This document shows positions 7,965-13,923 of a stretch of 15,277 nucleotides of DNA, piece after piece. Origin of the DNA: Roseburia sp. CAG:309 (GTDB lineage Bacteria; Bacillota; Clostridia; Lachnospirales; Lachnospiraceae); contig FR894026.1 in the NCBI GenBank assembly GCA_000434115.1, positions 1 to 15,277 of the forward strand, read 5' to 3'. The stretch's first letter is position 1, and each line of letters opens with the position of its first letter. The notes below the pieces were generated by a model that was not told where the DNA came from, searched no databases, and was given only the letters and a program-made list of their open reading frames with translations. The translations under genes and the position numbers were made by a program.

Positions 7965-8927
7965 ATGTATCCAATGAAATTGGCTCCGGCGTACAAGGAT
8001 TATCTTTGGGGCGGTCATGAACTGGAACGCTTATATGGAAAAGCCGGCGAGGGTGACTGTACGGCAGAAAGCTGGGAACTCAGTTGTCATCCGGATGGAA
8101 AATGTACGGTTCGCAATGGAGCATTCAAGGGGAAAACATTGGAAGAAGTACTGGATCAGTTTCCAGAATATGTTTCCCACAAATTTCAACCAAAAGATAA
8201 ATTTCCGATTTTGATCAAATTTATTGATGCAAAGGAAAATCTTTCCATCCAGGTTCACCCCTCTGATGAAACGGCGAAGAGTGAACTGGGAGAGCAGGGA
8301 AAGGCCGAGATGTGGTATGTACTTGCGGCAAAACCACATGCCTTTTTGTATTACGGCTTGAACCGGAAAGTTTCCAAAGAAGAATTGGAGCAGAAGATGC
8401 GGGATGGATCCATTCCGCAGATTTTAAATAAAGTAGAGGTGAATGAAGGGGACTGCTTTTTCATTCATCCGGGAACGATCCATGCCATTGGTGCTGGTGT
8501 GGTAATTGCGGAGATTCAGCAGAGTTCCAATACGACATTCCGCGTGTATGACTATCTTCGAAAGGATAAAAACGGAAATTATCGGGAACTTCATATAAAA
8601 CGCGGGGTAGAGGTGATCGATCGTACGCCAATCGTACCGTCTCAGGTTTTTGATAACAATGAAGTCTCTTTGAAACACGGCAGAATCCGGAGATTATTCG
8701 AATGCGATTATTTCTGTGTCAATAAGATAGACTGTGAGAATGGCAGAATTAAGTTCTGGTGTGATAAGACATCATTTCAGTCACTGCTTGTTGTAAAGGG
8801 AGACGGTTATCTCGAATACAAAGGACGCAGGTACGATTTTCAGGCAGGAGACAGCATTTTTATCCCGGCAGGATTTGGGGAATATTACATTTACGGAAAC
8901 AATGAAATTTTAATGTCAAAATTATAA
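7965..8927 (+). CDS. manA: Mannose-6-phosphate isomerase, class I
   Basis: A cytosolic zinc enzyme interconverting fructose-6-phosphate and mannose-6-phosphate, the first step toward GDP-mannose. At 320 residues it is the short bacterial (Bacillus-like) class I type. The metal site is readable: SIQVHPSD (94-101, with Q96 and H98 as ligands), AEMWYVL (114-120, E115), and FFIHPGTIHAIG (165-176, H173). The catalytic-region segment IQQSSNTTFRVYDYLR (184-199) follows. The C-terminal cupin half is present and ends normally. A weak AAAGGA element lies about 14 bases before the ATG. It is 23 bases after the DPM1-like gene and 28 bases before manC, so the three are likely co-transcribed. The assignment is firm; it could also serve mannose catabolism, but the neighbours point to biosynthesis. 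Confidence 0.96.
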   Translation: MYPMKLAPAYKDYLWGGHELERLYGKAGEGDCTAESWELSCHPDGKCTVRNGAFKGKTLEEVLDQFPEYVSHKFQPKDKFPILIKFIDAKENLSIQVHPSDETAKSELGEQGKAEMWYVLAAKPHAFLYYGLNRKVSKEELEQKMRDGSIPQILNKVEVNEGDCFFIHPGTIHAIGAGVVIAEIQQSSNTTFRVYDYLRKDKNGNYRELHIKRGVEVIDRTPIVPSQVFDNNEVSLKHGRIRRLFECDYFCVNKIDCENGRIKFWCDKTSFQSLLVVKGDGYLEYKGRRYDFQAGDSIFIPAGFGEYYIYGNNEILMSKL

Positions 8928-8955
8928 ATACCGATTAAGGAAGAAAGGAAAAAAT

Positions 8956-10026
8956 ATGAAAGTTACAGCAATGATCATGGCAGGCGGACGTGGCGAGAGA
9001 TTTTGGCCAAAAAGCCGTAAAAATCTGCCAAAACAGTTTTTAAGTCTGACAGATGACGGAATTACGATGATCCAGCATACGGTAAATCGTATTCTGCCAC
9101 TCGTAAATATGGAAGATATTTACATTGTAACAAACCGCGATTACAAAGCATTGGCAAAAGAGCAGCTGCCGGAACTTCCGGAAGAAAACATCCTGTGTGA
9201 GCCGGTAGGAAGAAATACCGCACCTTGTGTAGGACTTGCTGCCATGCATATCAATAAAAAATATGACGATGCCCTTATGATCGTGCTTCCATCCGATCAT
9301 TTGATCAAATACAATTCGATGTTTGTCGATGTATTGAAAGATGCCTGTCAGGTGGCTGAAAAAGGAAGTAATCTGACGACAATTGGTATCACACCGAACT
9401 ATCCGGAGACAGGATACGGTTATATCAAATTTGATCCGGATCAGAGTGAAGGCCGTGCATACGGGGTTGAGTGTTTTGTAGAAAAACCAAACCTCAAAAA
9501 AGCAAAAGAATATCTGGCTGACGAATCGTATCTGTGGAATAGCGGTATGTTTGTCTGGAAGATTTCGACTATTTTAAATAATATGAAAGAATTTATGCCA
9601 AATACCTATGAAGGACTTGTGAAGATTCAGAAAGCGATCGGAACAGAAGAGCAGGAAAGTGTTCTTGAGGCAGAATTTGAAAAAATGGAATCCGAATCCA
9701 TTGATTATGGTATCATGGAAAAAGCAGAAAACATTTTTGTGCTTCCCGGTACATTCGGATGGGATGACGTAGGATCCTGGCTGGCAGTCGGACGTATCCG
9801 TTCGACCAATGAATTTGGAAATGCCGTACAGGGAAATGTTATTACCGTAGAGACAAAGAACTCGATCATTGAAGGATCAGACAAACTGATTGCGGCCGTA
9901 GGACTGGAGGACATCATCGTCGTAGATACGGAAGATGCTCTGTTGATCTGTGACAAAGGCCACGCTGGAGATATCAAAAAGGTACTTGAAAATCTTAGAA
10001 TTTGCAACCGCAATGAGTATATCTGA
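8956..10026 (+). CDS. manC: Mannose-1-phosphate guanylyltransferase (short, single-domain)
   Basis: Makes GDP-mannose from GTP and mannose-1-phosphate in the cytosol. The 356-residue protein carries only the guanylyltransferase half; the fused isomerase domain of long ManC/AlgA is absent, which explains the separate manA just upstream. Motifs in order: the pyrophosphorylase signature AGGRGERFWPKSR (9-21), PKQFL (25-29), EPVGRNTAP (82-90), LPSDH (111-115), ETGYGYI (151-157), FVEKP (174-178) and WNSGMFVW (194-201). GAAAGGA lies upstream of the ATG, supporting this start. It feeds GDP-mannose both to the dehydratase that follows and possibly to the DPM1-like transferase. No truncation or missing residue noticed. 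Confidence 0.96.
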   Translation: MKVTAMIMAGGRGERFWPKSRKNLPKQFLSLTDDGITMIQHTVNRILPLVNMEDIYIVTNRDYKALAKEQLPELPEENILCEPVGRNTAPCVGLAAMHINKKYDDALMIVLPSDHLIKYNSMFVDVLKDACQVAEKGSNLTTIGITPNYPETGYGYIKFDPDQSEGRAYGVECFVEKPNLKKAKEYLADESYLWNSGMFVWKISTILNNMKEFMPNTYEGLVKIQKAIGTEEQESVLEAEFEKMESESIDYGIMEKAENIFVLPGTFGWDDVGSWLAVGRIRSTNEFGNAVQGNVITVETKNSIIEGSDKLIAAVGLEDIIVVDTEDALLICDKGHAGDIKKVLENLRICNRNEYI

Positions 10027-10066
10027 GATTTTACAATAAATAAAATGAATAGAATGTTTAGGTTTG

Positions 10067-10073
10067 AAAGGAG
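10067..10073 (+). promoter_or_regulatory. Ribosome binding site fixing the gmd start at 10079
   Basis: AAAGGAG ends five bases before ATG 10079. The alternative TTG at 10064 overlaps this region and would lack a site; Gmd proteins also normally begin just before the GITGQDGSY loop, as here. Confidence 0.8.
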
Positions 10074-10078
10074 ATATC

Positions 10079-11110
10079 ATGAAACACGCATTAATAACAG
10101 GTATTACAGGACAGGACGGTTCTTATCTTGCAGAGCTTCTGCTGGAAAAGGGCTATGAAGTATATGGAATCATGCGCCGTAAGAGCGTTGTAGATTATGG
10201 AAATGTAGAGCATATCAAAGATAAAATTCACTTTATCTACGCAGATATGACTGACCCGATTTCTTTGATCACAGCAATGAAGATCTCTCAGGCAGATGAA
10301 GTTTACAACCTTGCTGCACAGTCATTTGTAGCAACAAGCTGGGAGCAGCCTCTGGCAACAGCAGACATCGATGCTCTTGGTGTTACCAATATGCTGGAAG
10401 CAATTCGTACTGTAAAACCGGAAGCAAGATTTTATCAGGCTTCTACAAGTGAGATGTTTGGTCTGGTTCAGGCAATCCCTCAGACAGAGACAACTCCATT
10501 CTATCCACGTTCTCCATACGGAGTAGCAAAATTGTATGGACACTGGATCACAAAGAACTACAGAGAGAGTTATGATCTGTATGCATGTTCAGGAATTCTT
10601 TTCAATCATGAATCTGAGCGTCGTGGTAAAGAGTTCGTTACTCGTAAGATCACAGATGCGGTAGCACGTATCAAACTTGGTGTACAGGATCATTTGGAAC
10701 TTGGAAATATGGACTCTAAGAGAGACTGGGGTCATTCCAAGGATTATGTAAAAGCAATGTGGCTTCTTCTTCAGCAGGATCACGCAGATGATTATGTTAT
10801 CGCGACCAACGAGACACGTACTGTACGTGAGTTTGTAGAAGTTGCATTTGGACATGTTGGAATCGAGATCGAATGGGAAGGAACCGGTGTTGACGAAATC
10901 GGAAAAGATAAAGCAACCGGAAAGACCATCGTAAAAGTAAATCCACAGTTCTTCCGCCCGGCAGAAGTAGATATCCTTCTTGGAAATCCTGCCAAAGCAG
11001 AAAAAGAGCTTGGATGGAAACGTGAGATCTCTTTCAGCCAGTTGGTTGAGAGAATGGTTAAGAATGACTTGGCTTTAGTAGAAAAAGAAATTAAAGTAAA
11101 ATCAATCTAA
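10079..11110 (+). CDS. gmd: GDP-mannose 4,6-dehydratase
   Basis: An NADP-dependent short-chain dehydrogenase/reductase-fold enzyme converting GDP-D-mannose to GDP-4-keto-6-deoxy-D-mannose. The ATG at 10079 is chosen because AAAGGAG lies five bases upstream; an in-frame TTG at 10064 would fall on that site. The 343-residue product has the dinucleotide-binding GITGQDGSYLAE (8-19), NLAAQSFV (77-84), the catalytic STSEMFG (122-128), YGVAK (147-151) with the catalytic Tyr and Lys, NHESERRGKEFVTRK (176-190) and GNMDSKRDWGHSKDYV (209-224). All are diagnostic of Gmd. Its product is the branch point for GDP-D-rhamnose, GDP-L-fucose and related sugars; the following reductase decides which. Arginine is encoded mostly by CGT, unlike the membrane-protein genes at either end, suggesting stronger expression. 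Confidence 0.97.
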   Translation: MKHALITGITGQDGSYLAELLLEKGYEVYGIMRRKSVVDYGNVEHIKDKIHFIYADMTDPISLITAMKISQADEVYNLAAQSFVATSWEQPLATADIDALGVTNMLEAIRTVKPEARFYQASTSEMFGLVQAIPQTETTPFYPRSPYGVAKLYGHWITKNYRESYDLYACSGILFNHESERRGKEFVTRKITDAVARIKLGVQDHLELGNMDSKRDWGHSKDYVKAMWLLLQQDHADDYVIATNETRTVREFVEVAFGHVGIEIEWEGTGVDEIGKDKATGKTIVKVNPQFFRPAEVDILLGNPAKAEKELGWKREISFSQLVERMVKNDLALVEKEIKVKSI

Positions 11111-11126
11111 TCTTTTATATGGAAAC

Positions 11127-11172
11127 GGCGCCGGGATTCACCGCATATGTGGGCGATGCCAGCGCCTTTTTC
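11127..11172 (+). terminator. Terminator-like hairpin between gmd and rmd
   Basis: GGCGC (11127-11131) pairs with GCGCC (11162-11166). The stem continues inward as GG with CC (11133-11134/11159-11160) and ATT with GAT (11136-11138/11155-11157, one T-G wobble), interrupted by single mismatches. An inner stem CCGC/GTGG (11141-11144/11149-11152, one G-T wobble) closes on an ATAT loop. The right arm is followed at once by TTTTTC. It is GC-rich against its surroundings and lies 16 bases after the gmd stop. It fits an intrinsic terminator or attenuator; the short T-run and the absence of a clear promoter before rmd suggest partial read-through. Confidence 0.6.
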
Positions 11173-11209
11173 ACATATTGCATATTTATCAATGAAAGTG
11201 AATGAAGGC

Positions 11210-12157
11210 ATGAAAAAAGCATTAATTATCGGTGGAGCCGGATTTGTAGGGAAATATCTGGCTGAATATTTGTGTGGAGAGTGCGGCTATCAGGTGCGCT
11301 CTACGAAGATGAAACAGGAGACGCTGGAGCCGGAAGGCTATGATGTGGTGGATATGAATCTGTTGGAAAAACAGGAAATTGTTGATGTGATCGAGAAGTT
11401 TGCTCCGGATTACATATTCCATCTGGCAGCACAGAGTTCGGTCGCCGTATCCTGGTCCAACCCTCAATTGACCGTTGATGTAAATATCAAAGGTGTATTA
11501 AATTTATTAGATGTATTAAAAGAAATGGAATACAAGGGACGGGTATTGTTGATCGGTTCCGGGGAAGAATATGGACGGATCCATCCCGATCAGGTGCCGA
11601 TCGTTGAAGATACTGTACTTCGCCCGGGAAATATATATGCAGCGACAAAAAGCTGCCAGAATATGCTAGGTACAATCTATGCACAGGCATATCAGCTGGA
11701 ACTTGTAATGGTGCGTGCGTTTACTCATGTTGGACCAAGACAGTCACCACAGTTCGTTGTGTCTGACTTTTGTAAGCAGGTGGTTGAAGTGGAAAAAGGG
11801 CTGCGTGAGCCGGTAATCCATGTCGGAAACCTGAAGGCGAAGAGAGACTTTACGGATGTACGCGATGTGATCGCTGCCTACGAATGTCTGATCCGTCAGG
11901 GGAAAAGCGGGGAAACTTACAATGTAGGTTCCGGAAAAGCTTATGAGATTCAGGAAGTTCTGGATAAGATCATTGAACTTTCCGGACGAGAGATCAACGT
12001 AGAAGTGGAACAGGCGAGACTTCGTCCGATTGATGTTCCGATCATTGAGGCAGATATCACGAAAATTACAGAGCAGACGGATTGGAAACGTAAGATCAGT
12101 CTGGAGCAGACCTTGAAAGACACGTTAGACTATTGGCGTGCCAATGTAGAAGCATAA
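11210..12157 (+). CDS. rmd: GDP-4-keto-6-deoxy-D-mannose reductase (GDP-D-rhamnose-forming type)
   Basis: Probably reduces the Gmd product at C4 to GDP-D-rhamnose. ATG 11210 is preferred over in-frame ATGs at 11147 and 11192: 11147 lies inside a hairpin, and the Rossmann strand begins directly after 11210 (KKALIIGGAGFVG), the usual place. The 315-residue product has GGAGFVG (8-14), HLAAQSSVAVSW (71-82), SGEEYG (117-122), YAATK (143-147) with the catalytic Tyr and Lys, RAFTHVGPRQSP (169-180) and KRDFTDVRD (211-219). The EEYG and RAF-H-GP-Q motifs fit Rmd, not GDP-fucose synthase (Fcl), which has a different active-site neighbourhood. A 6-deoxy-talose-forming reductase remains possible. The ribosome binding site is weak (AAAGTG nine bases upstream), and a terminator-like hairpin precedes the gene, both hinting at lower expression than gmd. 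Confidence 0.85.
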   Translation: MKKALIIGGAGFVGKYLAEYLCGECGYQVRSTKMKQETLEPEGYDVVDMNLLEKQEIVDVIEKFAPDYIFHLAAQSSVAVSWSNPQLTVDVNIKGVLNLLDVLKEMEYKGRVLLIGSGEEYGRIHPDQVPIVEDTVLRPGNIYAATKSCQNMLGTIYAQAYQLELVMVRAFTHVGPRQSPQFVVSDFCKQVVEVEKGLREPVIHVGNLKAKRDFTDVRDVIAAYECLIRQGKSGETYNVGSGKAYEIQEVLDKIIELSGREINVEVEQARLRPIDVPIIEADITKITEQTDWKRKISLEQTLKDTLDYWRANVEA

Positions 12158-12172
12158 AGGAGGATTAAAAAA

Positions 12173-13846
12173 ATGGATATGATGGAAAATTATAAAAGAT
12201 GGCTTGGAAAAGTGACAGAAGAAGATCTTTTAACAGAATTGAAAGCCATTGAGGGAAACGAAGAAGAAATCAACGATCGTTTTTACCGTGATCTGGAATT
12301 TGGTACCGGTGGACTCCGCGGTGTGATCGGAGCCGGAACCTATCGTATGAACGAGCATACCGTAGCCAGAGCGACACAGGGATACAGCAATTATCTGAAC
12401 AAAGCAGCAAAAAATCCTTCGGTGTCAATTGCTTATGACAGCCGTAATAAGTCCGATATTTTTGCAAAAACCGCAGCAAGTGTATTTGCAGCAAATGGAA
12501 TATTGGTAAATATTTACAAAGAGCTGATGCCGACTCCATCCCTCTCTTATGCCGTACGTGCTTTGAACTGTGATGGCGGTATCGTTGTGACAGCCAGCCA
12601 CAACCCGGCAAAATACAATGGTTACAAAGTATATGGTGCCGATGGATGCCAGATTACTTTGGAAGTGGCAGACGCTATCCTGGCAGAGATCGAAGCAGTC
12701 GATGTGTTTGATGATGTAAAGATCATGGACTTTGAAACAGGACTTTGCGAAGGAAAGATTAAATATATTGAAGATGATGTCATTACCGGATTTATCGATG
12801 CCGTTTCGGAGCGTGCATTAAATCCAAAAGAGATTGACAAAAATGTATCCATCGTATATACTCCGCTCAACGGAACCGGCCGTTACTGTGTAACGAGATG
12901 CCTGAAAGAAAATGGCTATACCCAGATCACAATTCCAAAAGAGCAGGAAATGCCGGATGGCAACTTTACCACATGCCCATATCCAAACCCGGAGATTCGT
13001 GAGGCTTTGGAAGTGGGACTGAAAAAGGCAAAAGAAGTAGGAAGCGATCTTCTTCTGGCAACGGATCCGGACTGTGACCGTGTCGGTGTAGCCGTCAAAG
13101 AGGGCGACGATTATCAGTTGATTTCCGGTAATCAGATGGGAATTCTTCTCTTTGATTATATTTGCAAGACGTATAAAGCAAATGGAACAATGCCAAAAAA
13201 TCCGGTGGTTGTAACGACCATCGTATCGACAAAAATGATTGACAAGATCGCTGCCGACTATGGTGTAGAGGTAAGACGTGTGCTTACCGGATTCAAATTT
13301 ATCGGCGAGCAGATTGGATTTTTGGAAGCGGACGGCGAAGTAGACCGTTATATCTTTGGTTTTGAAGAGAGCTACGGTTATCTCAGCGGCGGACATGTCC
13401 GCGACAAAGATGGAGTAAATGCCTCCCTTTTGATCTGCGAGATGTTTGCGCATTATAAAGCGATGGGAATTTCCCTTGTACAGATGTTGAATCAGCTGTA
13501 TGAAAAATACGGTTATTTCAAAGAAGCACTTCAGTCCATTACTTTTGAAGGAGCCAGCGGAGCAAAGAAGATGGCAGATCTGATGGAAAGCCTTCGTACC
13601 AACGCACCAAAAGAGGTTGCAGGCTATAAGGTGATTGATGTGAAAGATTATAAGGCAGGAATTGGAAATCTTCCAAAATCCAACGTACTTGAATTTAATA
13701 TGGAAGACGATATCAATGTTTTGGTTCGTCCATCCGGAACAGAGCCAAAGATCAAGATGTATTATCTTGTAAAAGGAAGCAGCGAACAGGCTGGTGCAGA
13801 GATTGTAGCTGCGTTAGAGTCTTACTTCACAGAAGTATGTAAATAA
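12173..13846 (+). CDS. Phosphohexomutase (phosphomannomutase/phosphoglucomutase)
   Basis: Interconverts hexose-6-phosphate and hexose-1-phosphate; here it plausibly supplies mannose-1-phosphate for ManC and glucose-1-phosphate for RfbF. The 557 residues show all four domains of the alpha-D-phosphohexomutase superfamily, of the PgcA-like longer type: FGTGGLRG (43-50), the phosphoserine loop TASHNP (140-145, Ser142), the Mg-binding DPDCDR (298-303), the sugar-binding GFEESYGYL (396-404) and the phosphate-binding RPSGTEPK (519-526). AAAGGAGG overlaps the preceding stop codon, nine bases before the ATG, so it is probably coupled to the reductase gene. Whether it prefers mannose or glucose cannot be read from sequence; GEES-type sugar loops occur in both. 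It completes the GDP-mannose route within the locus. Confidence 0.94.
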   Translation: MDMMENYKRWLGKVTEEDLLTELKAIEGNEEEINDRFYRDLEFGTGGLRGVIGAGTYRMNEHTVARATQGYSNYLNKAAKNPSVSIAYDSRNKSDIFAKTAASVFAANGILVNIYKELMPTPSLSYAVRALNCDGGIVVTASHNPAKYNGYKVYGADGCQITLEVADAILAEIEAVDVFDDVKIMDFETGLCEGKIKYIEDDVITGFIDAVSERALNPKEIDKNVSIVYTPLNGTGRYCVTRCLKENGYTQITIPKEQEMPDGNFTTCPYPNPEIREALEVGLKKAKEVGSDLLLATDPDCDRVGVAVKEGDDYQLISGNQMGILLFDYICKTYKANGTMPKNPVVVTTIVSTKMIDKIAADYGVEVRRVLTGFKFIGEQIGFLEADGEVDRYIFGFEESYGYLSGGHVRDKDGVNASLLICEMFAHYKAMGISLVQMLNQLYEKYGYFKEALQSITFEGASGAKKMADLMESLRTNAPKEVAGYKVIDVKDYKAGIGNLPKSNVLEFNMEDDINVLVRPSGTEPKIKMYYLVKGSSEQAGAEIVAALESYFTEVCK

Positions 13847-13867
13847 TTGTAAATAAAAAACAGATGA

Positions 13868-13898
13868 GGCACCAATTTGATGAATTTGAATTGGTGCC
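13868..13898 (+). terminator. Perfect 10-bp hairpin after the phosphohexomutase gene
   Basis: GGCACCAATT (13868-13877) and AATTGGTGCC (13889-13898) form a perfect ten-base stem with an 11-base loop, 21 bases after the mutase stop. An A-run (13855-13860) lies upstream, so on the minus strand the hairpin would be followed after a short spacer by a T-run. On the + strand the right arm is followed only by CCTTGTC, so + strand termination may be weak. It ends 25 bases before the YfhO-family start, leaving little room for a separate promoter. Confidence 0.6.
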
Positions 13899-13923
13899 CC
13901 TTGTCATGTAGTAGGAGGTCAGA

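Noticed and set aside
10030..10055. Promoter-like TTTACA and TAGAAT before gmd
   Set aside because: Both hexamers match five of six consensus positions, but the spacer is only 14 bases, too short for a normal sigma-70-type promoter.
11147..11209. Upstream in-frame ATGs (11147 and 11192) as starts for the reductase
   Set aside because: 11147 sits inside the terminator-like hairpin and neither has a ribosome binding site; they would add residues before the Rossmann fold that family members lack.
11210..12157. GDP-L-fucose synthase (Fcl) as identity of the reductase
   Set aside because: The SGEEYG, YAATK and RAFTHVGPRQSP motifs fit Rmd-type reductases better; kept only as a less likely alternative.
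12818..13453. 211-codon open frame on the minus strand
   Set aside because: It lies wholly inside the well-supported phosphohexomutase gene, has no recognisable motif, and its composition looks like an antisense shadow.
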